Positions 29,783 through 39,308 of a stretch of DNA of 64,000 nucleotides are shown piece after piece. Source of the DNA: CAWGYQ01 sp963817395 (lineage in GTDB: Bacteria; Acidobacteriota; Vicinamibacteria; Vicinamibacterales; CAVPJW01); NCBI GenBank assembly GCA_963817395.1, contig CAWFOC010000006.1, positions 248,001 through 312,000 of the forward strand. Direction: 5' to 3'. A program made the position numbers and the translations under genes. Under the pieces are notes generated by a model. That model was not told the origin of the DNA. It did not search any database and was given only the letters and a program-made list of their open reading frames with translations. The number at the start of each line of letters is the position of its first letter. Position 1 is the stretch's first letter.

Positions 29783-30763
29783 TCAGCCGGCGAGCATCGC
29801 GGACTGCCCGGCCGGCCGGGTACCCAGACGGGCGTGATCGTAGTTGTCCAGAAGCCACTGGTAGGTCTGAGCGATGCCGGACCGCAGATCAATGGTGTGG
29901 CGCCAGCCCAGGTTGTTGAGGCGCGTGACGTCGAGGCGCTTGCGGGGCGTGCCGTCGGGCTTCGATTGGTCGAACGCGATCGCGACCTCTGCCTGCACGA
30001 TGTCGCGAACGGCGATTGCCAGTTCCTCAATCGTCAGGTCTAATCCGGTGCCGACGTTGATGTGGCTGTCGTCCTCGTAGCGCTCCATGAGGAACAGGCA
30101 CGCGTCGGCCAGGTCGTCCACATGAAGGAACTCGCGGCGCGGCCGGCCCGATCCCCATACCGTCACCTCCGAAAGGCCCCGAATGCGCGCATCGTGAAAC
30201 TTGCGAATCAGTGCCGGGAGCACGTGCGAGCTGGTGAGGTCGAAGTTGTCGTTGGGTCCATACAGATTGGTCGGCATGGCCGAGATGAAGTTGCAGCCGT
30301 ACTGGCGGCGGTATGCCTGGCACAACTTGATGCCGGCAATCTTCGCAATCGCGTACGGTTCGTTGGTGGGCTCCAGCGGGCCGGCGAGGAGCGCCGATTC
30401 GGTCATCGGCTGCGCCGCCTCGCGCGGGTAGATGCACGAACTGCCCAGATACAACAGCTTCGTCACGCCGTACAGGTGGGCCGCGTGCACCACCGTCGCG
30501 TGAATCAGCATGTTGTCGTAGATGAACTCGGCCGGCCTCGTCGAGTTGGCGAGAATTCCGCCGACGGTGCCGGCGACAAGAAAGACGTACTCTGGCCGGT
30601 TGGCGCTGAACCAGTCATTCACCGCCGCCTGATTGCGGAGATCCAGTTGCTGGCGCGTGGCCGTGAGCACCTGGTGGTGCCCGGCTCGCTCGAGCCGGCG
30701 CATGACGGCCGACCCGACGAGGCCGCGATGTCCGGCAACGAAGATTCGTGATCCGTCTTTCAT
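29783..30763 (-). CDS. fcl: GDP-L-fucose synthase
   Basis: A 326-residue protein starting at ATG 30763 (MKDGSRIFVAGHRGLVGSAVMRRL). This is the GDP-L-fucose synthase pattern: FVAGHRGLVGSA as the NADP loop, VFLVAGTVGGILAN, the catalytic GSSCIYP and YAIAKIAGIKLC, and a TNLYGPNDNFD block with HVLPALIRKFHDA. It makes GDP-L-fucose from GDP-4-keto-6-deoxymannose by epimerisation and reduction, so it supplies fucose for surface glycans. The partner GDP-mannose 4,6-dehydratase is not in the window. Confidence 0.93.
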   Translation of the reverse strand: MKDGSRIFVAGHRGLVGSAVMRRLERAGHHQVLTATRQQLDLRNQAAVNDWFSANRPEYVFLVAGTVGGILANSTRPAEFIYDNMLIHATVVHAAHLYGVTKLLYLGSSCIYPREAAQPMTESALLAGPLEPTNEPYAIAKIAGIKLCQAYRRQYGCNFISAMPTNLYGPNDNFDLTSSHVLPALIRKFHDARIRGLSEVTVWGSGRPRREFLHVDDLADACLFLMERYEDDSHINVGTGLDLTIEELAIAVRDIVQAEVAIAFDQSKPDGTPRKRLDVTRLNNLGWRHTIDLRSGIAQTYQWLLDNYDHARLGTRPAGQSAMLAG

Positions 30764-30874
30764 GACCTCTGAAGTGAGGGCCAATGTGACCGACGTCGTG
30801 CCCCCAGAGTAGAGCGTGTTGTCCGTGCGTTGTGGAGCGTAGTATAAGCTCGTTGAGCGCGCTTCCGCGCAACG

Positions 30875-31637
30875 TCACAGCGGCCCGGCACCGGAGGAGG
30901 AGTTGAGGTAGTACGTGGAAGACGACGGCGGAACGGCCACGCAGGCCAAGACGACGCGCCGGTCGCCGAAGAGCGTCACGCGTTCAACCGAGAACGCGGT
31001 CTCGGCGAGTAAGGCTTCGACGCAGCGGACGTTGGGACCCCACCAGTTCGTCGGATCGCTGTCGCGGACGGCCCCCGGGAAAAACTGCATGATGGGCAGC
31101 GAGGCCAGACGCGGGTCAATGCTGGCGAGCGGCACATCCGTCCCGTCCGGCATCAGCATCGCGTTGTCAATCACGATCGTCTCCATGTACATCCGGGTCT
31201 TGCAGAGGCTGCGGACGATGCGCAGCGCCCAGAGCGGATCCGGCAGGTGATACAGAAGGCCGAGGAAGAGCACGATGTCGAAGGTCCCGAGATCATCGGC
31301 TGTGAGGTTGTAAAGGTTCTGCTGGCGAAAAACCACCTGCGATCCCAGGATCTTCGCGGCGATGGGAAACCCCGTGAGGTCGGGGGGGATGTAATCGATC
31401 GCCAGCACCTCGGCGCCGCGGCGCTCCATCTCGAACGAGAAGAAGCCATCGCGCGCGCCGAGATCGAGCACGCGCAGGCCCGAGCAGTCGTCGGGCAGCC
31501 CGAGGTGGTGCAGGAGGAGCGGCGAGTCGGTTGAGCCGGGCGTGACGATCCCGGGGCGCACCTCGATCCGGTGCGTACCACCGACGGTACCCTGCAACGA
31601 GATTGCGCACCTCGGCATCGCTCAGGGACGAATCCAC
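30875..31637 (-). CDS. SAM-dependent methyltransferase, tRNA mo5U34-like (one frame break)
   Basis: About 253 residues. The uninterrupted frame begins at 31618, but a natural beginning lies upstream at GTG 31637 (VDSSLSDAEVRNLVAGYRRWY) if one base near 31568 is dropped; the sequence then joins to HRIEVRPGIVTPGS. The fold shows LRVLDLGARDGFFSFEMERRG, VLAIDYIP, FDIVLFLGLLYHLPDPLWALR and a downstream NVRCVEALLAETAFSVERV. This resembles the DUF1698 methyltransferases, to which tRNA U34 modifiers belong, but similar proteins also sit in glycan clusters and methylate sugars. Context favours the latter. Confidence 0.7.
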
Positions 31638-31662
31638 CGGGCGATTCTGGCATACTCCCGCC

Positions 31663-32160
31663 GTGCGAGCTCCACTCGTTCTCGCGTCGGTCATCGCGGT
31701 CATGGCCGCCGGATGCGGCCGCCGTCGTGAGGGAGGAGGGTTTAGCGGCACCGGCTTCGGGTCCACGTTCACGGTGCGTTTTCCCGCGGTGCCGCCGCCG
31801 GAGGCGATATCAGTGGCTGATGTCCCGGAGCGTGCGCAGCGACCGCACAAGCGCGTGCTGCTGGTCGACGACCATGCGGACTCGCGCGACAATTACGCGT
31901 TGCTCCTGCGGGCCCGACGGACACGAGGTGTGCGAAGCCGAGAACGGCGACGTGGCGATCGTGGACTTCGGTTTGCCTGGCGCGGACGGCTTCGACGTGG
32001 CGCGACGGATTCGCTCCCAGTCCGAGGGGAGCATGTGACGCTGATTGCCTTCTGGCTACGGCTTCCCCGAAGATCGCGAGCGTTCACGCGCCGCGGGCTT
32101 CAATCGCACATGGTCAAGCCAGCGTCGCCGGCCGATCTGAGGCGTGCGGTGGATGAGTGC
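31663..32160 (+). pseudogene. Chimeric remnant: lipoprotein-like start plus hybrid histidine kinase tail
   Basis: The left end reads, from GTG 31663, VRAPLVLASVIAVMAAGCG, a canonical lipoprotein signal peptide with lipobox AAGC. It runs directly into GFGSTFTVRFPAV, the last strand of a histidine kinase ATPase domain. A receiver domain follows: HKRVLLVDDHADSRDNYALLLR, then after a frame change DGHEVCEAENG and DVAIVDFGLPGADGFDVARRI, where roughly fifteen residues normally found between these phrases are missing. Two more frame changes precede HMVKPASPADLRRAV. The internal deletion and absent kinase body mark it as a dead gene rather than only sequencing noise. Confidence 0.6.
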
Positions 32161-32275
32161 GCCCCGGGTGTTCGTCACGGAAGCCAGGGCCGCGGGCGTC
32201 GAGGGCGAGCGCTGCCAGGCCAAGGTGCAGCGCCATCCTCGGTGGTCCAGGGCTGACTTCAGTGGTCGCGGCGCG

Positions 32276-32524
32276 TCATTTTGGCCATCGCGACTCCGTG
32301 TACAGTTCGTACCACCACTCAACCGCGCCGCTGCACAGCCCGATCAACAGAAATACCGGCAGTTCCAGCGCGGCGCGGCCTAACCGGAGAGCACGCCTCA
32401 GCTCACGAGTTGTCAGCGCTTCTAGCCGGTGCAGATACGGCGGCTGCATCGCCGCGTCCAGCTTCGCCGCGGCTACTGACGCCGACGATTCCTGAGTGTT
32501 GGTACCGTTGAATGAAGGTTCCAT
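32276..32524 (-). CDS. Small hypothetical single-span membrane protein
   Basis: An 82-residue reading frame from ATG 32524. The N-terminal half is polar and Ala/Ser-rich, then RLEALTTRELRRALRLGRAALELP leads into a hydrophobic segment (VFLLIGLCSGAVEWWYELY) that can span the membrane once. Codon choice is GC-rich at third positions, as in neighbouring genes. No family is recognised and no clear ribosome-binding site is seen upstream. Confidence 0.45.
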   Translation of the reverse strand: MEPSFNGTNTQESSASVAAAKLDAAMQPPYLHRLEALTTRELRRALRLGRAALELPVFLLIGLCSGAVEWWYELYTESRWPK

Positions 32525-32952
32525 AGTCGCGTTTCCACAGTCGAACGTTACCCTTGTCCGCAGCGCTTGATGGGCTCCTGAAGGCGCAGTTCGATCCGCC
32601 GGTATGAGCGGCTGTCGCCGTGTCGCGAGGGAGAAGGGAGAAGGGTCAGACGTTCGGCGTGTGCCAGATGGAGGGCACAGGCCTGTCCCGCCCGTTGGGC
32701 CCTGCCCTAATGTCTCCAGACCATGCGTGTGGCGCCGCCGATAACCAAACTATGTGCCACGCAAATTCGCTGCTTTTCGATGGTCTTAGTCGGACTGACC
32801 TTCTAGAAGTCAACGTTCGAGGTGAACTATGTGTCGAGGAGCGCTGACTTCAAGCCATTGTTCCTCCCGGAATTGTGGCGGATGAGACGCCCGTGCGGGA
32901 TCCGTCGTGAGCGACAACGCGACGCTCGTCGTGAGCGCGAAAGGAAAGGAAA
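32525..32952. other. Long intergenic region, lower GC, no gene seen
   Basis: No frame here is coding-like. The base composition is more balanced than in the surrounding genes, with patches such as CTATGTGCCACGCAAATTCG. An 11-base phrase CGTCGTGAGCG occurs twice, 22 bases apart, near 32906 and 32928. The right edge holds AAGGAAAGGAAA, which serves as ribosome-binding site for the next gene. Confidence 0.5.
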
Positions 32953-34356
32953 GTGTTCGCAAGAACGGCGACCACCGCCGTGTCGCGTAGCCTTATGGCC
33001 ACTGCATCACGGGCGTTCGATCCTCCGTTCGTGGTCGCGGCCATTGCGCTGTGCCTGAGCGCGAACCTCTACGGGTACAGGTTCAGCGGCCGTGGAGTCC
33101 ACTGGTTCAATGGCTTGCTGACCTTGGTCACAGCGACCCTGTTTGTCGCCTTGTGCATCACGTGGGCGAGGTCGGAACGAGATTCGGTCAACGTGCCACG
33201 ACTGGCGAGCACTCGCCGCGGCCTGGCTGCTGGCGCGGTGTTCGTGGCGATCACGTGGCACCTGTCGGTAGGTTCGCCCTTCTATTCCGCCGCTTCCTAT
33301 GCGCTGGCGCTTGCTTCCTTCTCCTGCCTTCTGGCTTCGATGTTCATCCGCGCCTCGCCGGCGTTCGACACGGCTCTGCTCGCCGTCGTCGGCATCGCCA
33401 CAATGGTTCTGCGTCTACTGGATATCCCATTTCGCCACGTGGGCGGCGACATGCTCCCGATCATTGATGCCGGCGTTGAGCGGTTCCTTGCGGGTCAGAG
33501 CCCTTATGAAGATCTTCGCATCTACTCGGCAGCATCCCTGGACTACTCCGGCCGACCTCTGACGTACCTGCCTCTCATGTGGCTCAGCTATGTCCCTCTG
33601 AAGGTCGCGGCACTGGACTTGCGGTGGCTCTCGATAGCGTCACTAGCCGCCTGCTACTGCCTGTTGAGCCGAGAGGCATGGCGCGGGCGTGGTGCCTCGC
33701 TGACGGTCTGGCAAGCGGTTTCACTAGTCCTCGCAGCCGTCTTTCTGTCTCCGTTGGTGTTGTTGAAGGTGTCCGACATCCAGACACCGGTGTTTTGGTT
33801 CGTTCTTGCCTGTCTGGCGTCTGCGCTGGCGGCGCGAGCGACACCGGTCGTCGTTGGAGCATTGTGTGCAGTCGCTGTGGTCATGAGAGAGACCGCAATT
33901 ATTGTCATGCTGTTCATCGCCATTTATTACGCGAGGCAGTCGTGGCCAGTGTTTTGGCGCTGGAGTATCACTGCGAGCGTCTTGGTGGCTGCCACATGCA
34001 TTCCATTCCTCGTCATGGATGCCAAGGCGTTCATGTCATCACTCATCTATAACAGTTCATTTGTGTCGACGTATCAATTCGAGAGGCAGGTCCAACTGAC
34101 CCACATCGGCTTCGGTGGATGGCTGATGAGCAGCGGCTTGCATGGGTTGATTAGACCGATACAGGTAGTTCTGGTTCTGTGGGTCTGCTGGCACATGACG
34201 AGACGGAAGAGAACGACAGCTGGAGACGTATTGTTTCTTGCCGGCGGCACGTATTTCGCGTTTCTGCTGCTGAACGACGTCGTGTTCGAGTACTACTACA
34301 TCGAGGCTCTTGTGCTGATCGGGTTCGCAATGGTGAGCGCCAGAGAGCCTGGCTGA
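32953..34356 (+). CDS. Polytopic membrane protein, GT-C/GT87-like
   Basis: A 467-residue protein, start GTG 32953 behind a purine-rich AAGGAAAGGAAA. About eleven hydrophobic helices. A periplasmic segment, GGDMLPIIDAGVERFLAGQSPYED, followed by YSGRPLTYLPLMWL, is typical of the GT-C-type mannosyltransferase group (GT87-like). It therefore probably transfers a hexose from polyprenyl-phosphate-sugar to a lipid-linked or surface glycan. Codon use contains more A/T-ending codons (ATTATTGTC, TATTACGCG) than its neighbours, hinting at later arrival. Confidence 0.65.
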   Translation: MFARTATTAVSRSLMATASRAFDPPFVVAAIALCLSANLYGYRFSGRGVHWFNGLLTLVTATLFVALCITWARSERDSVNVPRLASTRRGLAAGAVFVAITWHLSVGSPFYSAASYALALASFSCLLASMFIRASPAFDTALLAVVGIATMVLRLLDIPFRHVGGDMLPIIDAGVERFLAGQSPYEDLRIYSAASLDYSGRPLTYLPLMWLSYVPLKVAALDLRWLSIASLAACYCLLSREAWRGRGASLTVWQAVSLVLAAVFLSPLVLLKVSDIQTPVFWFVLACLASALAARATPVVVGALCAVAVVMRETAIIVMLFIAIYYARQSWPVFWRWSITASVLVAATCIPFLVMDAKAFMSSLIYNSSFVSTYQFERQVQLTHIGFGGWLMSSGLHGLIRPIQVVLVLWVCWHMTRRKRTTAGDVLFLAGGTYFAFLLLNDVVFEYYYIEALVLIGFAMVSAREPG

Positions 34357-34595
34357 CACCACACGTCGACCACGCGACGTGGTCCCAGCGTCCCGGTGCC
34401 GCGTCCGCCAGAATCGCGTGTCGGTCAACGGGCGCACGAGCCACTCGTGTACGCGCGGGTCTGGCGTGATTTCAAGATCGCGCGTCGCTCTGCAGCGATG
34501 TTCATGGACACGACGTCGCGAATCTCGATCGTCGCCTGGTTCCGGGACAATCGACGCGATCGCCAAGAGTGGGTGGCTGTAAGCGATTGATGTAG

Positions 34596-34671
34596 TGGTG
34601 CCGAGGGGCAGAATTGAACTGCCGACACCGTGATTTTCAGTCACGTGCTCTACCAACTGAGCTACCTCGGC
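34596..34671 (-). tRNA. tRNA-Phe (anticodon GAA), CCA encoded
   Basis: Reading the minus strand from 34671, the acceptor GCCGAGG pairs with CCTCGGC, followed by a discriminator A and encoded CCA. The D arm has AGCTCAGTTGGTAGAGCA. The anticodon arm shows ACTGAAAATC with GAA at the anticodon position. The T arm is GGCAGTTCAATTCTGCC. All 76 positions fit a standard bacterial tRNA-Phe. It stands between a membrane-protein gene and the PAP2 gene. Confidence 0.95.
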
Positions 34672-34849
34672 ACGGTGGGACGCTCGCGAGCAGAACCGTC
34701 ATCATACCAGACGGTTCAGACGGGTTCCAAGGCACAGTGCAGCCGTTGGCGCGTGTCTCACGCCCGCCACACACGTACCGGCCGATGGCGGTGTGTCGCG
34801 AATACACCTGAAACGTTCGAGACGCGTCTACCGGAACTGTCGGCCGCAA

Positions 34850-35407
34850 TTACGCCGCTCGAACAGGCCGTCGTGGCCCGACGACGTCGGGCCACACGGT
34901 TCCGCCGATCACGAAGCCGGCGGCGAGCATCCCGACGATGGCACCGGCGATGACATCCAGCGGGTAGTGCACGCCAACATACACTCGTGAGAACGCGATG
35001 AGCGCCGCGAGCGCCCAGAGCCCTGCCCGCGCGCCCGGCCAGATACGCGCCAGGGCCATGCCCCCGGCGAACGCGTTGGCGGCGTGGCCGGACGGAAAAG
35101 AATAGGTGTTCGGTCGCGCGCCGATGACGCGCACGTCGACCACGTCCTGGAAGGGTCGCATGCGCGCGATGGCTGGTTTGGTCACGACGTCCACGAGCAG
35201 CACACTGAGGCCGATGGCCAGCGCCATCTGCCACACGCCCTGCGCCCGCTCGGGGCGCCAGAGGACGAGCACTGCGCCGAGCACGAACCAGACGCGCGCT
35301 TGCGCGCCGATGTCGCTCAGCTCGACCATTACCCAGTCGAGCGCGGATGTGTGATGGGAAGCCAGCCAGACGCGCAGGGCCGCGTCCAGCGAGAGCAGCG
35401 ATTCCAT
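34850..35407 (-). CDS. PAP2-superfamily phosphatase
   Basis: A 185-residue integral membrane protein carrying all three motifs of the PAP2 family in order: KPAIARMRP, YSFPSGHAANAF and SRVYVGVHYPLDV. The catalytic His residues lie in the second and third motifs. Enzymes of this type dephosphorylate lipid pyrophosphates or phosphates, including undecaprenyl pyrophosphate recycling. That role suits the polyprenyl-dependent glycan genes here, but phosphatidate or other lipids are possible. It lies 25 bases downstream of recA on the same strand and may be cotranscribed. Confidence 0.87.
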   Translation of the reverse strand: MESLLSLDAALRVWLASHHTSALDWVMVELSDIGAQARVWFVLGAVLVLWRPERAQGVWQMALAIGLSVLLVDVVTKPAIARMRPFQDVVDVRVIGARPNTYSFPSGHAANAFAGGMALARIWPGARAGLWALAALIAFSRVYVGVHYPLDVIAGAIVGMLAAGFVIGGTVWPDVVGPRRPVRAA

Positions 35408-35432
35408 GGGCCCGGCAGTCCGCTCGAGCCGT

Positions 35433-36461
35433 CTAGGCGGTCAAGGCCTCGGCCTCGCGCACCATCCCCAGCTCTTTGCGCAGGCGATCCTCGATGGCGC
35501 TGGCAATGGCGGGGTTGTCGCGCAGAAACGCCTTGGCGTTCTCGCGGCCCTGGCCCAGCCGTTCGCCCGCGTACGCGAACCAGGCGCCGCTCTTGTCGAC
35601 GATGCGCTTGTCGACGGCGAGATCGATGAGATCGCCTTCGCGCGAGATGCCTTCGCCGTAGAGAATGTCGAACTCGGCCTCGCGGAACGGTGGCGCCACC
35701 TTGTTCTTCACCACCTTCACTCGCGTGCGCCCGCCAATCACGGTGTCGCCGTCCTTGATGCTCGCAATGCGGCGGATGTCGATGCGGACAGAAGCATAGA
35801 ACTTGAGCGCCCGGCCGCCGGTCGTGGTTTCCGGATTGCCGAACATGACGCCGATCTTTTCGCGCAGCTGATTGATGAAGATGAGGCTGGTGCGCGATTT
35901 CGACACGACGCCCGTGAGCTTGCGGAGCGCCTGCGACATCAGCCGTGCCTGTAGACCCATTTGCGCGTCGCCCATCTCGCCCTCGATTTCAGCGCGAGGC
36001 ACGAGCGCCGCCACAGAATCGACGACGACGACATCGACGCCATTGGAGCGGATGAGCACCTCGACGATTTCGAGCGCCTGCTCGCCGTTATCGGGTTGAG
36101 AGACGAGCAGGTTGTCGATGTCGACGCCCAGCTTCCTCGCGTAGGCGGCATCGAGCGCATGCTCGGCGTCGACGAATGCCGCCATGCCTCCCAGCTTCTG
36201 CGCCTCGGCAATCACCTGCAGGGCAAGCGTCGTCTTTCCGGACGACTCCGGTCCGAAGATCTCGATGACGCGTCCACGCGGCACGCCGCCAACACCCAGA
36301 GCCAGGTCGATGCTGATGGAGCCGGTGGGGATGCTTTCCATGGGCGCGATGGCGCCGCGGTTGCCGAGCCGCATGATGGAGCCCTTGCCGAACTGCTTCT
36401 CGATCTGGCTGACGGCAACCTCGAGCGCCTTGCTGCGGTCCGGACGATCGTCGACGGGCAT
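35433..36461 (-). CDS. recA: RecA recombinase
   Basis: A 342-residue, uninterrupted RecA. Walker A is GPESSGKTTLALQ, then FVDAEHALDAAYARKLGVD, VVVVDSVAALVPRAEIEGE, and the L2 region INQLREKIGVMFGNPETTTGG. The C-terminal domain is present. It forms filaments on single-stranded DNA, drives strand exchange and triggers LexA self-cleavage. ATG 36461 gives the usual N-terminus (MPVDDRPDRSKALEVAVSQIEKQFGKG). A strong sigma-70-type promoter lies about 90 bases upstream; intactness makes this a good phylogenetic marker. Confidence 0.98.
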   Translation of the reverse strand: MPVDDRPDRSKALEVAVSQIEKQFGKGSIMRLGNRGAIAPMESIPTGSISIDLALGVGGVPRGRVIEIFGPESSGKTTLALQVIAEAQKLGGMAAFVDAEHALDAAYARKLGVDIDNLLVSQPDNGEQALEIVEVLIRSNGVDVVVVDSVAALVPRAEIEGEMGDAQMGLQARLMSQALRKLTGVVSKSRTSLIFINQLREKIGVMFGNPETTTGGRALKFYASVRIDIRRIASIKDGDTVIGGRTRVKVVKNKVAPPFREAEFDILYGEGISREGDLIDLAVDKRIVDKSGAWFAYAGERLGQGRENAKAFLRDNPAIASAIEDRLRKELGMVREAEALTA

Positions 36462-36549
36462 GAATGTTCCTCGCTCAAACAGGTGGCCGGTGGTGACAGG
36501 CGGAGGGGCTCCAACCTCGTGGCCGGCGTCTCACAGGTACCGGTTGCGC

Positions 36550-36578
36550 ATTCTAGGAGCGTGCCGCACGAAAGTCAA
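36550..36578 (-). promoter_or_regulatory. Sigma-70-type promoter of recA
   Basis: On the minus strand TTGACT (36578-36573) and TAGAAT (36555-36550) are separated by exactly 17 bases. A single mismatch in each from consensus makes it one of the best promoters in the window. It would start transcription near 36543, leaving an untranslated leader of about 80 bases before the recA ATG. Confidence 0.8.
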
Positions 36579-36586
36579 GCGAAAGT
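36569..36586. promoter_or_regulatory. Direct repeat over the recA -35 box, candidate operator
   Basis: CGAAAGT occurs at 36569-36575 and again at 36580-36586, 11 bases apart, and a related CCAAAGT follows at 36588. The pair covers the -35 hexamer of the recA promoter. An 11-base direct repeat is the layout of some LexA operators (the alphaproteobacterial GTTC-N7-GTTC type), though the bases differ. A regulator site is inferred from position only. Confidence 0.4.
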
Positions 36587-36599
36587 TCCAAAGTTGGTC

Positions 36600-36628
36600 T
36601 TGATAAGCACCTTGATACCAGATATTTA
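36600..36628 (+). promoter_or_regulatory. Candidate divergent promoter for the YdjM-like gene
   Basis: TTGATA at 36600 and TATTTA at 36623 stand 17 bases apart, about 90 bases before the ATG at 36716. The -35 overlaps one half of a second direct repeat, CTTGATA at 36599 and 36611. It lies back to back with the recA promoter. Confidence 0.45.
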
Positions 36629-36715
36629 CAGGCAGCCTCATTTTCGCTCAGGATCGGCAGGATCGGCCTTTCTGCCCGGACGAACAGCGCCGCAATTGGT
36701 CGAAAACGCAATCGT

Positions 36716-37330
36716 ATGCCGAGTCCCATAGGCCACGCGCTGGCTGGATTGGTGGTCGCCTGGAGCGCCGACCTGGTCGTCGCGCCCTCGGCCGTCCGGC
36801 GCGTCAGCACGACCGAATTGCGCTTCGTCGCGTTCGCAGCGGTGTTGGCGGCCGCCGCCCCCGATCTCGATCTGCTGTCCGAATCGCATCGCGGCTGGAC
36901 GCACAGTATCGGCGCGGCCGTTCTTGCCGCCGCGGTCGCCGCGCTCTGGGCACGGCGCCGCGCCTTCTCCGTCTCTCGCACGGCGGTCGTCGTCGGACTC
37001 GCCTGGGGCACGCACGTCTTGCTCGATTGGCTCGGCACCGACGGCTCGATGCCCCGGGGGGTCATGGTGCTGTGGCCTTTCGACACGAACTACTATTTTT
37101 CGCCGATCACGATCTTTCCTCGCGTCGAGCGACGCTATTGGCTGGGCTGGAGCTTCATCCGCGCGGGGCTCGTGGCCCTCGCTTTCGAGCTGGTTCTGCT
37201 GGGCGGCCTCGCCTTCGTGATACGGACGTTGCGCCAACGATCGATGCGCGCTGCAGGCAGGGGATCTAGTACGTATAGAAGCCCTGACCGCTCTTCCGTC
37301 CGAGGTGGCCCGCCGCAACCATCCGCTTGA
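36716..37330 (+). CDS. YdjM-like membrane-bound metal-dependent hydrolase
   Basis: A 204-residue protein that begins MPSPIGHALAGLVVAW and continues with AAPDLDLLSESHRGWTHSIGAAV, the His/Asp pattern of the YdjM (DUF457) family, then HVLLDWLGTDGSM and membrane helices. Its reaction is not established; E. coli ydjM is a LexA-controlled gene. It lies divergent from recA with only 254 bases between. The C-terminus overlaps the convergent dehydrogenase by 65 bases and turns Arg/Ser-rich after about residue 180; another frame stops at 37269, so a late indel may have extended it. Confidence 0.72.
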   Translation: MPSPIGHALAGLVVAWSADLVVAPSAVRRVSTTELRFVAFAAVLAAAAPDLDLLSESHRGWTHSIGAAVLAAAVAALWARRRAFSVSRTAVVVGLAWGTHVLLDWLGTDGSMPRGVMVLWPFDTNYYFSPITIFPRVERRYWLGWSFIRAGLVALAFELVLLGGLAFVIRTLRQRSMRAAGRGSSTYRSPDRSSVRGGPPQPSA

Positions 37331-38114
37331 GCAGCGGGCATGGTCGGTACTTGGAATCGCCGAAACCCTCGTGGAGCGTTTCGAGAATGGCCAGACAGAT
37401 ATCCAGGCCAATGAAATCGGCGAGCGTCAGGGGTCCCATCGGGTGATTCATGCCGAGCTTCATCACGGAGTCGATGGCAGCGGGAGTGCCGACGCCTTCC
37501 ATCACCGCGAAGATCGCCTCGTTGATCATCGGCATCAGCACTCGATTGGCAATGAAGCCGGGATAGTCTGCGGCCTCCACGGGCGTCTTGCCCAGCGAGC
37601 CGCAGAGCTCCGTGGCAATGCGCATCGTCGCGGCCGAAGTGGCCTGACCGCGAATCAGCTCCACCAGCGTCATCATCGGCACCGGGTTCATGAAGTGCAT
37701 CCCCAGAACCCGATCCGGTCGCTGGGTGGCGGCCCCAAGGGCGGTAATGGAGATGGACGAGGTGTTGGAGGCCAGAATCGCGTGTGCCGGGGCCACGGCG
37801 TCGAGACTCGAGAACAGCGTTTCCTTGGCATCGCGTTCTTCCACGATGGCCTCGACGATGAAGTCGACAGTGGAGAACTCGTCGAGGTTGGTGGCCGTCG
37901 AAAGCCGTCCCAATGTCGCCGTCCGGTCCACCGCCGTCAGCGTGCCCTTCTCGACGAACTTCGTCAGGCTCTTCTCGATGGAGGCGCGCGCGTGGTCGAG
38001 CATGGGCTCGGACGTGTCCACGAGGCGGACGTTGAATCCAGCCTGCGCAAACACTTGAGCGATCCCGTTGCCCATCGTGCCCGCGCCGACGACGCCTACC
38101 TTGTAGATGTCCAT
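37266..38114 (-). CDS. 3-hydroxybutyryl-CoA dehydrogenase
   Basis: A 282-residue protein from ATG 38114 (MDIYKVGVVGAGTMGNGIAQVFAQAG). The NAD loop GAGTMG is at residues 10-15. SNTSSISITAL and MHFMNPVPMMTLVELIRG carry catalytic Ser and His; DYPGFIANRVLMPMINEA and GMNHPMGPLTLADFIGLD complete the C-terminal domain. It interconverts 3-hydroxybutyryl-CoA and acetoacetyl-CoA, so with the thiolase it serves fatty-acid oxidation or synthesis of C4 intermediates. The thiolase reading frame runs into it only because of an indel. Confidence 0.93.
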   Translation of the reverse strand: MDIYKVGVVGAGTMGNGIAQVFAQAGFNVRLVDTSEPMLDHARASIEKSLTKFVEKGTLTAVDRTATLGRLSTATNLDEFSTVDFIVEAIVEERDAKETLFSSLDAVAPAHAILASNTSSISITALGAATQRPDRVLGMHFMNPVPMMTLVELIRGQATSAATMRIATELCGSLGKTPVEAADYPGFIANRVLMPMINEAIFAVMEGVGTPAAIDSVMKLGMNHPMGPLTLADFIGLDICLAILETLHEGFGDSKYRPCPLLKRMVAAGHLGRKSGQGFYTY

Positions 38115-38119
38115 GGGAG

Positions 38120-39302
<1,183 letters not shown>

Positions 39303-39308
39303 GAACGG

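Noticed and set aside
28624..30030. 468-residue minus-strand frame over a membrane-protein gene and the following gap
   Set aside because: It opposes two well-supported genes; only a few residues in the gap look protein-like. I keep the plus-strand remnant as a weak call instead.
34362..34381. Hairpin after the membrane gene as a terminator
   Set aside because: A seven-base stem with a six-base loop is present but no T-run follows, so termination is not supported.
34057..34656. 199-residue minus-strand frame over the tRNA
   Set aside because: It runs through tRNA-Phe and the opposite strand of a membrane gene; its start lies inside the tRNA sequence.
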